A stretch of DNA of 64,000 nucleotides from PKWO01 sp036384915 (lineage in GTDB: Bacteria > Pseudomonadota > Gammaproteobacteria > Burkholderiales > Burkholderiaceae_D): assembly GCA_036384915.1 (NCBI GenBank), contig DASVLJ010000025.1, positions 1-64,000 of the forward strand, read 5' to 3'. The translations under genes and the position numbers were made by a program. A model generated the notes under the pieces. That model was not told the origin of the DNA and ran no database searches. It saw only the letters and a program-made list of their open reading frames with translations. Shown piece by piece: positions 44,075-53,287 of the stretch (the first letter of the stretch is position 1; each line of letters starts with the position of its first letter).

Positions 44075-46876
44075 TCAACCGGCATGCGCTGCCGAGCTTG
44101 CCTGTCTCGCGCACCATTTCCGCCACATCTCCCGCAACATGGTTTCGAAGTGCCCGGCAAAGCGCGGCGCATCGAATAGCGGCGAGGCCAGCACTTGCTC
44201 ACGCAAGCCGGCGCGCAGCCGGGCCAGCGCGGGCAGGTCGGCCGCCGCGGCGACCGCCTTGGCGAGATAATCTTCCGCGTCGGCGGCGATCCAGTCGGGC
44301 AAGCCCGCATTGGCCAGCAAGCCTACACCCTGGCGCGCCAGGAAATGGCGGCCGGACAGCGTCAATACCGGCACCCCCATCCACAGCGCCTCGGCAGTGG
44401 TGGTGCCGCCGGGGTAGGGGAAAGGGTCGAGCGCGATATCGATGCGTTCATAGGTGCCCAAGTATTCCTCTCGCGGGGATGGCCCTTCCAGCAGCAGGCG
44501 TTCGGGGCTTATGCCGTGGCTGGCGAAGCGGCCCTGCACATCCGCCCGGCGCGACGGATCGCTGAATTGCAGGTTTTTGAGCAGCAGGCGGCTTGCGGGA
44601 ACGGCATGCAGGATGCGCGCCCACAAGGCGATGACCGCGTCGCCAAGTTTGCTGGCGCCATTGCAGCAGCCGAAGGTCACGCGGCCCTCGGCCAGTGCCG
44701 GCAGTGGAGAAGGCGCCAGATCATGGTCCGGCACGCTGAGGCACAGCCTGGTTTCGGGCAGGCGCCACACGGCTTCGCTGAAATCGGCGTCACCGCCAGG
44801 CGGCAGGGCCCAGGGATCGGCCACGAAGTAATCGATCGCCGCCAGGCCCGTGGTGGCGAAATAGCCGAGCCAGCTGATTTGCAGCGGTGCCGGCTTCCAG
44901 GCGAACATGGGCAGGCGCGTGCCGGTGGTGTGGCCTGACAGGTCGATCAGGATATCGATCGCCTCGCCGTGGATCAGCCGTGCCAATTGTTCGTCGCTCA
45001 TGCCGAACACCGTATGCCATGCCGCGCAATGTGCCTTCAGACGCCGGCTCAATTCGTCTTGCTGCAGGCTGTTGGCGTAGGCATGGAAGGCGAGGCTGGC
45101 GCCATGCTCGCGATGCAAGGCGGCCAGCACATCTTCCAGGAAGTAGCCAACCGGATGCTGGCGCAAATCGGCCGAGACCAAGCCGATGCGCAATTGGCGC
45201 GCCGGGTCGGGTGTATTGGTCCAGGACCGATAGGGACGCGCGCGTTTTTCCGCCGCCACATCATAGCGCCGCGCGTGCTCCAGCAAGGCGGCGCCCGATT
45301 CATGGGACAGGTAGTTGCAGGAAAACAGCAGGTTGGAATGGATGTCGAGCCGGTCGGGGTCGCTTTGCAGCGCTCGCAGGCAGGATTGCACCGCTTGCTC
45401 GAGATTGCCCATTTCGCGCTGCAGCGCACCGAGATTGCTCAGCGTTTCGGCCGCATCCGGTTTCAATTCCCTGGCGCGCTCGAACGAGGCCAGCGCCGCG
45501 TCGTATTGCCGCGCCATATGCAAGACCTGGCCCAGATTGGCGTGCACTTCTGCCATGCCGGGCGCGAGTTCGGCGGCCTTGCGTGAATGGCGCAGCGCCT
45601 CGTCCATCCTGCCCATCTCCTGCAACAGGCTGCCGAGATTGCTGTGCGCTTCGGCGAATTCGGCACGCCAGGCCAGCGCGCGGTTGAAACTGGACAGGGC
45701 TTCCTCGCGCCGCCCCTGATCGCGCAGGGCCACACCGAGGTTGTTGTGCGCATCAGCGTAATGGGGCTGCGATTCGAGCGCGCTGCGATAGTGCGCCATG
45801 GCGTCGGCGCTCCGGTGCCGCGCCTGCAGGATGTTGCCGAGGTTGTTGTGCGCCAGCGCCAGGCGCGGGTCGTGCTCCAGCGCGCGGCGGTAGGCCAGCA
45901 TCGCCTCATCGGCCCTGCCGAGCGCCTGCAGCATCACGCCGGTCTGGCAATGCAGTTGCGCGCTATCGCAGCCTTCGTTCGCCGTGCGGCGCAATTCCTG
46001 CAACGCCTCGTCGTGACGCCCCAGTTCTGCAAGGCAGATCGCGAGATTGATGCGCGTGGCGGCTTCGATCCTGAACATGAGCGCGTAGCGGAACTGCTCT
46101 TCCGCCCCGGCGTAGTCGCGCATGCCGTATAGAGCGGCGCCAAGGTTTTGCAGCCCTTCCACGAAGTTCGGCCTGAGCAGCAGGGCCAGTCGTGCGTATT
46201 GCGCGGCTTCGACGAATTCGCCGCGCGGCAGGAGCGCCACTGCCAGGTTGTTTTGCGCATCGGCTTCATGCGGCAGCAGCGCCGCGGCCTTGCGCAAGGC
46301 ATGCAGTGCGCCGGCGGCATCCCGCCCTTCCACTTGCAGGCTGGCGCCGAGCAGCTTCCACAGATAGCCGGTTTCGGGAAATTGCTCGAGCAGGCGGCGT
46401 GCTTTGCTCTGCACTTCGGCATGCAGGCCGAGCTTGAACAACTGGAACAGCGCCGCTTCCTCTTCCTGCAGCGGTTGCTTCGGATCGGGGCGCGCTTCGG
46501 CGCGTGCGAGCAAGGCATCGAGTGTCGGGTTGCATGCGTCGCTTCTCACACCGCTCTGCACGCCGTGCCGCAGTATGGCGAGCGCATCGGCATTGCGGCC
46601 GAGTTCAAGCAGGGTATGGGCGCAAGAAGCCAGAAATTGCGGCTGCAGCGGATTGGCGGCGAGTGCCGTCTGGAACAAGGTCAGGGCCACGTCGCGCCGC
46701 CCGACATGCAGTGCGATCAAGCCGAGGTTGTGGCAGGCATCGGGCTCTTGCGGCGCCGCTTGCAGCACCTTCTTGTACAAGGCCTCCGCTTCGCCCAGGT
46801 TCCCCGCGCGATGCCGGGCGATGCCTTGTGCGAGCAAGGCGCGGATGGCCGGGTTGATGGTCGGTTGTGGTCCCAT
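44075..46876 (-). CDS. TPR / GT41 O-GlcNAc transferase-like protein (SPINDLY type), copy 1
   Basis: Protein of 933 residues from ATG 46876, which matches the start of the paralogue; the frame extends 21 residues further upstream. The N-terminal 560 residues are tetratricopeptide repeats, interrupted near 130-160 by a segment containing PLQEEEAALFQLF. The C-terminal 370 residues are a GT41 catalytic domain: LRIGLVSADLRQHPVGYFLEDVL, DILIDLSGHTTGTRLPMFAWKPAPLQISWLGYFATTG, VTFGCCNGASKLGD and LDPFPYPGGTTTAEALWMGVPVLTLSG. Such enzymes glycosylate cytoplasmic proteins (O-GlcNAc, O-fucose or N-linked glucose); flagellin is a common bacterial target. No flagellar genes are adjacent. It is followed by a second, diverged copy upstream at 47012-49786. 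Confidence 0.88.
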   Translation of the reverse strand: MGPQPTINPAIRALLAQGIARHRAGNLGEAEALYKKVLQAAPQEPDACHNLGLIALHVGRRDVALTLFQTALAANPLQPQFLASCAHTLLELGRNADALAILRHGVQSGVRSDACNPTLDALLARAEARPDPKQPLQEEEAALFQLFKLGLHAEVQSKARRLLEQFPETGYLWKLLGASLQVEGRDAAGALHALRKAAALLPHEADAQNNLAVALLPRGEFVEAAQYARLALLLRPNFVEGLQNLGAALYGMRDYAGAEEQFRYALMFRIEAATRINLAICLAELGRHDEALQELRRTANEGCDSAQLHCQTGVMLQALGRADEAMLAYRRALEHDPRLALAHNNLGNILQARHRSADAMAHYRSALESQPHYADAHNNLGVALRDQGRREEALSSFNRALAWRAEFAEAHSNLGSLLQEMGRMDEALRHSRKAAELAPGMAEVHANLGQVLHMARQYDAALASFERARELKPDAAETLSNLGALQREMGNLEQAVQSCLRALQSDPDRLDIHSNLLFSCNYLSHESGAALLEHARRYDVAAEKRARPYRSWTNTPDPARQLRIGLVSADLRQHPVGYFLEDVLAALHREHGASLAFHAYANSLQQDELSRRLKAHCAAWHTVFGMSDEQLARLIHGEAIDILIDLSGHTTGTRLPMFAWKPAPLQISWLGYFATTGLAAIDYFVADPWALPPGGDADFSEAVWRLPETRLCLSVPDHDLAPSPLPALAEGRVTFGCCNGASKLGDAVIALWARILHAVPASRLLLKNLQFSDPSRRADVQGRFASHGISPERLLLEGPSPREEYLGTYERIDIALDPFPYPGGTTTAEALWMGVPVLTLSGRHFLARQGVGLLANAGLPDWIAADAEDYLAKAVAAAADLPALARLRAGLREQVLASPLFDAPRFAGHFETMLREMWRKWCARQASSAAHAG

Positions 46877-47011
46877 TTGGGAGATTGTAAGCGAGTGTGG
46901 CCCGCGCCATGTCGTTTTGAAGATGTGGCCGGCCTGCAAGCTTGCAGGCGGCCGGCGGTAACGTTGCGCAATTCGGGGCTTAAGCCGAATGGCACCGGCA
47001 AAAGACCTTGT

Positions 47012-49786
47012 TCATCGCCTCGCCTCCTGTTCGCACCACGTCCGCCACATGTCACGAAGCATGGTCGAGAAATGCCCGGCAAAGCGCGGCGCATCGAATA
47101 GCGGCGAGGCCAGCACGCGTGCGCGCAGGCCCGAACGCAGCCCAGCCAGGGCCGTCAGGTCGTTGGCAAGCGCGACGGCTTTGGCCAGGTAGTCGTTTGT
47201 GTCGGCGGCAACCCAATCCGGTAAGCCTGCGCTGGCCAGCATACCTGCGCCTTGACGTGCAATGAAGCATTCGCCTTCCAGCGTCAGCACGGGTACGCCC
47301 ATCCATAATGCTTCGGCAGTGACGGTGCCTCCGGTGTACGGGAAGGGGTCTAGTGCGAAATCGATGCGCGAATAAGTGTGCAAGTAGTCTGCGCGCCGCG
47401 ACGGGCCTTCGAGTAAAAGCCTGTCTGCGCGGATGCCGTAGGCGGCAAAGCGCGCATGCGTTTCCGCAATGCGCGCTGCTTCGCCGAGTTGCTTGGATTT
47501 CAATAGCAGCCTGCTATTGGGGATCGCGTGCAGTATGCCCGCCCACGAGGCGATTACCTCGTCTCCGAGCTTTCCGAGGTTGTTGCAGCAACCGAGGGTG
47601 ACGTAGCCGTTCGCCAATGCGGGCAAGGGGCCAATCGCGATACGTACGTCCGGCGCGCTAAAGCATAGGCGGGTTTCCGGCAGGCGCCATATGGTTTCAG
47701 TGAAACGTACTTCGGCCTCTAAAGGCAGGGTCCGCGGGTCGGCTACAAAGTAGTCCATTGCTGCCAACCCGGTAGTGGCAAAGTAGCCCAGCCAGCTTGC
47801 CTGCACGGGGGCGGGCTTATTGGCAAACATCGCCAGACGTGTGCCGGTAGTGTGGCCGGACAGGTCGAACAGAATGTCGATGCCGTCTTCACGTATGCGG
47901 CCGGCGAGTGCCTTGTCCGGCATGCCGAATACGCTGCGCCACGTTGAAACATGGCCACGCAGCTTGTCGGTGAGGTCATCGGGCCTGGTGCCATTGTCAT
48001 AGATGAAAAGTTCCAAGCTCGCGTCGCATGAAGCATGCAGCGCCGCCAATACGCTATCGAGAAAGAAGCCGACTGGATGGCGGTGCAGATCGGCTGATAC
48101 AAAACCGATGCGCAGCCGGCGCAGAGGGTCGGGCGTATTCGGCCAATCCGTGTACGGCCGGGCACGGCGCGCAGCTGCGGCACCATAGCGGCGTGCGTGT
48201 TCCAGCATGGCTGGCCCGCCGCCGTCAACCATGAAGGTGCTGGAAATTAACAGCCCGGAATGGGCTGCAAGGTGGTCCGGGTTTTGGCGTAGCGCTTCCA
48301 AGCACGCCTCGAAGGCTTGTTTGGGCTGTCCCAGGTCGCGATAGACCGCACCGATATTGGCATGAGCGTCGGCGAAACCGGGATTGAGTGCGACCGCTTG
48401 CCGTAAACTTGCCAGCGCTTGATCATATTGCCGGGCCATGTGCAAGGCGTGCCCCAAATTGCCATGCGCTTCTGCAAATAGCGGATCGATGGCGATGGCC
48501 CTGCGGCAATGCGTCAGCGCTTCATCGAGGCGGCCCATTTCCTGCAATACATTGCCGAGATTGCTGTGCGCTTCGACGAACTCCTCGCGGATGCCGAGCG
48601 CACGTTTGAAGCAGGCCACTGCTTCGCTTTGCCGGCCCAGCTCGCGCAGGGCAACGCCGAGATTATTGTGCGCATCGGCATAGCCGGGCCGGATGCCGAT
48701 TGCACTCCGGTAGCACGAGACGGCTTGTTCCAAGTCCCCGCGCGCCTGCAGGATGTTGCCAAGGTTGTTGCCCGCGATAGCGAGGCCTGGATCCCTTTTC
48801 AGCGCCCGGCGATAGGACAATTCCGCTTCGCCGGCTTGTCCCGTTGCTTGCAGTGCAATGCCGGTTTGGAAGTGCAAGTCAGCTGTATCGCAACCCTCTT
48901 GCGCGGCGGAGCGCAGTTGTTCGAGGGCTTCGGCATGCCGGCCCAGCTCGCCGAGGCAGAGTGCAAAAAGCATGCGTGTTGCGGGATCGGAGCGTTGCAC
49001 CAGCACCTGGCGGAAGTATTCTGTTGCCCGTGCAAAGTCGCGCAAACCATGAAGCGAAGCGCCCAGATTGCGCATCGCCTCGGCCAGTTGCGGCGCTATT
49101 TGCAATGCCCGTCTCGCATAGTTGGCGGCTTCGTCGAATTCGCCGCGCGCCAGCAGCGCCACGGCCAGGTTGTTTTGCGCATCGGATTCATTTGGCAGCA
49201 GCGCGGCTGCCTTGCGCAAGGCTTGCAGTGCGCCGGCGGGATCCCGTCCTTCCACTTGCAGGCTGGCGCCCAGGAACTTCCATAGGTAGCCGGTCTCGGG
49301 GAATTGTTCCAGCAGACGCCTGGCTTCGCGCTGCAGTTCGGCATGCCGGCCGAGGTTGAACAGTTGATACAGGCCGGCCTCCTCTTCGCGCTGCGGCCGG
49401 CTCGGTTTCGGCCCCGCGTGGGCGCGATTCCGCAAGGCATCTATCGCCTGGCTCCGTACACCGTCTTGCAGGGCACGCTGCAGCACGCTTAGCGCATCCT
49501 CATTGCGCCCAAGTTCGAGCAGGGTATGCGCCAGGGAAGCAATGTATTGCGGCTGTCGCGCATTGGCGGCCAGCGCCGTCTGGAACAAGGCAAGGGCCGC
49601 TTCGCGCTGCCCGGCTTGCAGGGCGATCAAGCCCAGGTTGTGGCTGGCATCGGGTTCTTGCGGGGCTGCGTGCAGCACGCGCTTATACCCTTGCTCGGCT
49701 TGTGCCAGCCGGCCCGCGCGATGGTCGCCGATGGCTTGCTCGAGCAAGGCGCGGATGGCCGGGGCGACGGTCGGTTGCGGTTCCAT
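47012..49786 (-). CDS. TPR / GT41 O-GlcNAc transferase-like protein (SPINDLY type), copy 2
   Basis: Protein of 924 residues starting MEPQPTVAPAIRALL at 49786. Same architecture as copy 1: about 550 residues of TPRs (with REEEAGLYQLFNLG in the same interruption) and a GT41 catalytic domain (DILFDLSGHTTGTRLAMFANKPAPVQASWLGYFATTG, LDPFPYTGGTVTAEALWMGVPVLTLEG). The two genes are a tandem duplication; the DNA is very similar at both ends, including a 44-bp identical block near the stop (47073-47116 versus 44151-44194), but diverged in the middle. Copy 2 uses more A/T-ending codons in its middle than copy 1. Differing TPRs suggest different protein targets. It is divergent from the SIR2 pseudogene. 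Confidence 0.88.
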   Translation of the reverse strand: MEPQPTVAPAIRALLEQAIGDHRAGRLAQAEQGYKRVLHAAPQEPDASHNLGLIALQAGQREAALALFQTALAANARQPQYIASLAHTLLELGRNEDALSVLQRALQDGVRSQAIDALRNRAHAGPKPSRPQREEEAGLYQLFNLGRHAELQREARRLLEQFPETGYLWKFLGASLQVEGRDPAGALQALRKAAALLPNESDAQNNLAVALLARGEFDEAANYARRALQIAPQLAEAMRNLGASLHGLRDFARATEYFRQVLVQRSDPATRMLFALCLGELGRHAEALEQLRSAAQEGCDTADLHFQTGIALQATGQAGEAELSYRRALKRDPGLAIAGNNLGNILQARGDLEQAVSCYRSAIGIRPGYADAHNNLGVALRELGRQSEAVACFKRALGIREEFVEAHSNLGNVLQEMGRLDEALTHCRRAIAIDPLFAEAHGNLGHALHMARQYDQALASLRQAVALNPGFADAHANIGAVYRDLGQPKQAFEACLEALRQNPDHLAAHSGLLISSTFMVDGGGPAMLEHARRYGAAAARRARPYTDWPNTPDPLRRLRIGFVSADLHRHPVGFFLDSVLAALHASCDASLELFIYDNGTRPDDLTDKLRGHVSTWRSVFGMPDKALAGRIREDGIDILFDLSGHTTGTRLAMFANKPAPVQASWLGYFATTGLAAMDYFVADPRTLPLEAEVRFTETIWRLPETRLCFSAPDVRIAIGPLPALANGYVTLGCCNNLGKLGDEVIASWAGILHAIPNSRLLLKSKQLGEAARIAETHARFAAYGIRADRLLLEGPSRRADYLHTYSRIDFALDPFPYTGGTVTAEALWMGVPVLTLEGECFIARQGAGMLASAGLPDWVAADTNDYLAKAVALANDLTALAGLRSGLRARVLASPLFDAPRFAGHFSTMLRDMWRTWCEQEARR

Positions 49787-50056
49787 GAGCGTGATTGTAA
49801 ACGAGTGTGGGCCGTGTTATCGCGGGCAAATGGATATTCAGCAATCCAGTGCCGCTGCAGCACGCCTCTTGGAACATGCCGACGGCTTGATAGTCGCAGC
49901 CGGTGCCGGCATGGGTGTCGATTCCGGCTTGCCCGATTTCCGCGGCGACGAAGGCTTCTGAAAAGCCTACCCCATGCTGGGCCAGGTCGGTATCAGTTTC
50001 TTTGAGATCGCCAATCCCCAGCATTTCGCCGGCGATCCCTCCACCGGCTGGGGCTA

Positions 50057-50207
50057 GGAGTCTGCGCGGCAGAAGAAAATGAAATTGACTCGAGATTTTT
50101 TGACCTCTCAGATCGCGTCAGAATCAACGATCTCGACATCGGGAAGGGGTGAAGCCCCCCAAAAAATGTCGGAAATTTGCCTGAATCCGTTCTGCCGCGC
50201 AGGCTCC
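50057..50207. mobile_element. MITE-like insert in SIR2 pseudogene
   Basis: A 151-bp segment bounded by 18-bp inverted repeats with one mismatch: GGAGTCTGCGCGGCAGAA at 50057-50074 and its inverse at 50190-50207. It has lower GC than the surroundings and no gene. It interrupts the SIR2 reading frame and creates a TAG at its left junction. A clear target duplication is not seen (CTAG left, CCAG right). Confidence 0.7.
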
Positions 50208-50212
50208 CAGAG

Positions 50213-50260
50213 CCTGTTTATGGCCTGTTTGACGTGCACGCCAAACAGGCCATAAACAGG
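50213..50260. repeat. Perfect 19-bp palindrome
   Basis: CCTGTTTATGGCCTGTTTG (50213-50231) and its exact inverse (50242-50260) with a 10-nt spacer, directly after the MITE and still inside the disrupted SIR2 gene. It may be a second inserted element or a recombination/terminator-like structure. Confidence 0.75.
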
Positions 50261-50853
50261 TTCATACGGCCACCGGCTGCAGCTTTATCGGGCCACCGTG
50301 CCGCATGCCGGTTTCGCCAAACTGCTCGAACTCGCCGCTGGGATGGAACATGGCGCCTTCGTCTTCACCAGCAATGTGGACGGCCACTTCCAGCGCGCCG
50401 GATTCGCGCCGGAGCGCGTGGTCGAATGCCACGGCTCGATCCACCATCTGCAATGCATGGAAAAATGCGGCCAGCGGATCTGGCAAGCCGATGCCTTCAT
50501 GCCCGATATCGACCACGCCAAATGCCGCCTGACCTCTGAGCCGCCGCGCTGCCCGCATTGCGGCGGCGTGGCGCGTCCCAACATCCTGATGTTCAGCGAT
50601 TGGGATTGGGACGAGGCGCGTTCCCGCGGGCAGCTGGCTCGGCTGCAGGATTGGGTCGATAAAATCGTGCGGCTGGTGGTGATCGAACTCGGCGCCGGCA
50701 CGGCCGTGGCCACGGTGCGTTCCTTCGGCGAGAGGCTCAATTGCCCCTTGATCCGTATCAATCCGACCGATTGCGATGTGCCCAGGGCGGACGACGTAGG
50801 TATCCCCTGCGGCGCGCTGGAGGGCATTGCCGGAATCGCCGCCGCTATTCAAT

Positions 50854-50887
50854 AAAAAAGCGGCGCGCGACTTGCATCGCGCGCCGC
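50854..50887 (-). terminator. Rho-independent terminator of the gene at 50905-51369
   Basis: On the minus strand an 11-bp GC-rich stem (50877-50887 with 50860-50870, loop of 6) is followed by six Ts (50859-50854). It lies 17 bp past the stop of the minus-strand gene and abuts the SIR2 pseudogene stop. Confidence 0.85.
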
Positions 50888-50904
50888 CGACGTCGACCGC
50901 CTGA

Positions 50905-51369
50905 TCAGCTATTCTTGTCGCGCAGCCATTCGGCGTGCGCTTTTTCGGCCGCGTGCAGGGCGCGGTCGATATGCTCCCAGGCACGGTCGCGCAAGCCGCG
51001 AACTTCCGGATTGTCTTCTTCGCGGTCAAGGTCGGCACGGGCGCGCTTCAAGGTTTCGATCGCCTTCAACAGGCGGCTGCCGTGCTCGTGCGTATCGACG
51101 TTCGGATGGTCGTTGAGGTCCTTGCCGTCGTCGATGGCGGCATGCTTGATTTCGCGGATCGCCGCATCGATTTCGGTGATACCGACATCTTCCTCGGCAT
51201 ATACCTTGGCATCGCCTGCCTGGTGGTACAGGAACCAGCGTGCAGCACGCAGATCGGACAATGCGTGCAGATAGCCGGGATGGCGGCCGGGCATGTCCTG
51301 CGCCGAAGCGATGCTGGGAACGATGGCAATCAGCGCCAAGGGAAGCAAGAGGGTCTTGAGCTTGATCAC
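50905..51369 (-). CDS. Hypothetical periplasmic helical protein
   Basis: Protein of 154 residues from the GTG at 51369, chosen for the AGGAG six bases upstream and because it begins a good Sec signal (KTLLLPLALIAIVPSIASAQ, cleavage near residue 24). The mature part is helical and charged: HPGYLHALSDLRAARWFLYHQAG, VGITEIDAAIREIKHAAIDDGKDL, LKAIETLKRARADLDREED and AWEHIDRALHAAEKAHAEW. Proteins of this type are common in Burkholderiales with no known function; the His-rich helical repeats suggest metal or partner binding, but this is a guess. A strong terminator follows. Confidence 0.75.
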   Translation of the reverse strand: MIKLKTLLLPLALIAIVPSIASAQDMPGRHPGYLHALSDLRAARWFLYHQAGDAKVYAEEDVGITEIDAAIREIKHAAIDDGKDLNDHPNVDTHEHGSRLLKAIETLKRARADLDREEDNPEVRGLRDRAWEHIDRALHAAEKAHAEWLRDKNS

Positions 51370-51690
51370 ATTTATCTCCTGATGTGTGACTTGTTGCGTT
51401 AAGTTGCGGTTATTGAGATTGGGCTTTACCGGCAGGGATTGTAGTTGCCGGACAGTTCCAAAAACGTTACAGGAGTGGCTCGGTTGACAATTTATTTTGT
51501 AACAATTCGCAACCTGTTTGACCCCTTGCACCTCCTTGTTTCAGCAGGCGAGGGGAACACCGGCAATGCCGTCTGAGTGACGTGCTTGCCCTTGACGCTC
51601 AAATCTCCGGGGCGGGCGCCCGTCTCGATGCGATAGGTGTCACGCGACAGTGCGGTGCGTAGCGACTCTCCCGCCCCTTGCCCTGCGGCT
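51370..51690. other. Intergenic region (321 bp), no convincing gene
   Basis: The gap lies upstream of the periplasmic protein gene and downstream of the PEP-mutase-like gene, both on the minus strand. It holds the upstream promoter region of the gene at 51369 (TACAAT on the minus strand near 51438). A 72-codon minus-strand frame (51492-51710) overlaps the neighbour's 3' end; it resembles no family I know and is probably not a gene. Confidence 0.45.
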
Positions 51691-52494
51691 TCAATCCTGC
51701 ATGGCCGCATTCATCGAGGCATAGGTCACTTCGCCAGAATCGAACAGGCCGGCGGTGGACTGGCTTGCGTGCAGGCCCTGGGCCAGCCTGAGCGCATGGC
51801 CGTAAGCCGCGCGGAACAGCGACGGACCCGCCGAAAAGCGCCGTACGCCGGCAGCATGCAATTCGGCGATGGGCGCCATGCCCGGCATCAACATCAGGTT
51901 CAGCGGCAGGGCCGTACCTTGCGCGACGCTGGCTGTTTGCCCCGGCGCCGCCAAGCCGGGCACGAAGGCGCCGTCGGCACCGGCTTCGGCATACATCCGC
52001 AGCCGCTCCAGGCTCATCGCCACTGCGGCATCGCCCTCGGCCATGCCGCGCAGGTAGACGTCGGCACGGGCGTTGACGAACAGCTGCCTGCCTTGCGGCC
52101 TGCGCTTGATCGCTGCAATCTTGCGCGCCAGGCCTTCGGGCGCCTTGCCGCCGTCTTCGATGTTGATGCCGCAGGCGCCGCGGTCGGCCGCTTCGGCCAC
52201 GATGTCGGCGACGGTTTCTGGATCGTCGCTATAGCCGTCTTCCATGTCCACCGTCAGCGGCACCTTGATCGCGCGTGCGATGCGGCCGATGGCGGCCATG
52301 GTTTCCGCACGCGGCAAATGGCTGCCGTCCGCGTAGCCGAGCGCCCAGGCCACGGCCGCGCTCGACGTCGCCAGGGCCGGCGCGCCTGCTGCTTGCACCA
52401 ACACGGCGCTGGCCGGGTCCCACACATTGGCCAGCAGCAGCGGCGTGTCGGCGTAGTGCAATTGCTTGAAGAGGGAAAAATGATCGATGCGCAT
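51691..52494 (-). CDS. Isocitrate lyase/PEP mutase family protein
   Basis: Cytoplasmic TIM-barrel enzyme of 267 residues from ATG 52494, which follows CCGGAGA; an ATG nine codons upstream is less likely. Family motifs: LLANVWDPASAVLVQAAG near the start, LGYADGSHLPRAE, VPLTVDMEDGYSDDPE (metal-binding Asp/Glu cluster), GINIEDG, and VNARADVYL. This is the broad PEP-mutase/ICL-like group often annotated as carboxyvinyl-carboxyphosphonate phosphorylmutase or 2-methylisocitrate lyase-like. The catalytic KKCGH-type Cys motif of true isocitrate lyases is absent, so the exact C-C or C-P lyase substrate is unknown. No phosphonate genes are adjacent. Confidence 0.85.
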   Translation of the reverse strand: MRIDHFSLFKQLHYADTPLLLANVWDPASAVLVQAAGAPALATSSAAVAWALGYADGSHLPRAETMAAIGRIARAIKVPLTVDMEDGYSDDPETVADIVAEAADRGACGINIEDGGKAPEGLARKIAAIKRRPQGRQLFVNARADVYLRGMAEGDAAVAMSLERLRMYAEAGADGAFVPGLAAPGQTASVAQGTALPLNLMLMPGMAPIAELHAAGVRRFSAGPSLFRAAYGHALRLAQGLHASQSTAGLFDSGEVTYASMNAAMQD

Positions 52495-52813
52495 GCAGTC
52501 TCCGGAGGGGAAGTGAGGCACCCATCATAACGGCATCGTGTGAACTCCGCAGGCTGCGCCGATGCTGCCACTTTCGGTATCCGCGCAGCACGACTTTCGC
52601 TTTTTCAATTCACAGATTTTTACGATTGTGCCTTCAGCGCAACAGAGTCGTGACAACTGGATGAAACTGCTCGAAATTTGTTCTCAAGAAGTTTCATTGG
52701 AGTACTATAAATCAAGCCTGTTGCATATTGAGATGATCCGAAAAGAATGCGACAGCGCAAGACGGTTTCGCACAAAACGCCGATTGTAAAATTCCCCAGG
52801 CGAGGAGCAAGCG
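52495..52813. other. Divergent intergenic region (319 bp)
   Basis: It separates the PEP-mutase-like gene (leftward) from the PstS-like gene (rightward). It is clearly more AT-rich than average. TATAAA at 52706-52711 is a plausible -10 box for the rightward gene, without a good -35. A GAGGAG-type ribosome site lies just before 52814. No gene is visible. Confidence 0.5.
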
Positions 52814-53224
52814 ATGAGAATGACCTTGAGGCTGTGCATTGTGTTCGCGGGATTGTGCATGGCGAACATGCCGGCGCGGGCTGAGCTGGTGGTCGTCGTC
52901 AATCCCAAGAGCTCGGCCGCTGCGATGAATGCCGAGCAGGTAGCTCAATTTTTCCTCGGCACATCGACGGCGATGAAACCGATCGACCAGGCCGACGGCT
53001 CGGCAATCCGCACCGAATTCTACAAGAAGGTCGCCGACAAGGAACCTTCGCAAGTCAAGGCGATCTGGTCCAAGCTCGTGTTCACCGGCAAAGGCAAACC
53101 GCCCAAGGAGCTGGGATCGAGCGCGGACGTGAAGAAAGCCATCGAGGCCGACCCCAGCGCCATCGGCTATATCGAAAAGAGCGCCGTGGACAGCTCGGTC
53201 AAAGTCGTATTGACGGTACCCTGA
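52814..53224 (+). CDS. PstS-like periplasmic substrate-binding protein, short form
   Basis: Protein of 136 residues with a Sec signal (cleavage near ARAE, residue 23). The rest matches one lobe of a phosphate-binding-like domain: ELVVVVNPKSSAAAMNAEQVAQFFLGTST, DGSAIRTEFYKKVADKEPSQVKAIWSKLVFTGKGKPPKELGSS, DPSAIGYIEKSAVD. True PstS is about 320 residues, so this is a reduced form. Such short proteins commonly sit next to a porin and sensor kinase. It may present a ligand to the histidine kinase or the porin encoded downstream, but the ligand is unknown. The porin gene starts 63 bp later; the two are probably cotranscribed. Confidence 0.8.
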   Translation: MRMTLRLCIVFAGLCMANMPARAELVVVVNPKSSAAAMNAEQVAQFFLGTSTAMKPIDQADGSAIRTEFYKKVADKEPSQVKAIWSKLVFTGKGKPPKELGSSADVKKAIEADPSAIGYIEKSAVDSSVKVVLTVP

Positions 53225-53287
53225 CATGAAGCGCGCCCCGAAGAAAATGCCATGCTGCCCGGATTACTGCTCCAAGGAGATGATGTA

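Larger units (their letters stand above)
49830..50855 (+). pseudogene. SIR2 family protein, disrupted
   Basis: Remains of a sirtuin-like NAD-dependent deacylase of about 270 residues. The N-terminal part (49830-50054) reads LIVAAGAGMGVDSGLPDFRGDEGF, then a TGA at 49959-49961 where a Trp (GFWKAYP) is expected, and continues KAYPMLGQVG...STGWG before a TAG at 50055-50057. About 210 bp of foreign sequence follow (a MITE and a palindrome). The frame then resumes with YGHRLQLYR...FVFTSNVDGHF, CHGSIHHLQC, the zinc-type RCPHCGG and RPNILMFSD, ending at TAA 50853-50855. Both halves are in the same frame. The gene cannot make a full protein. The downstream half could give a truncated product from ATG 50298, but it lacks the NAD-binding start. 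Confidence 0.85.

Noticed and set aside
49959..49961. TGA in the SIR2 gene as a selenocysteine codon
   Set aside because: The position is Trp in the family motif (GFWKAYP), a second stop (TAG) and an insertion follow, and no SECIS-like structure is evident. A nonsense mutation is simpler.
51492..51710. Small 72-codon minus-strand frame
   Set aside because: It overlaps the 3' end of the PEP-mutase-like gene, has no ribosome site or family match and looks like chance.
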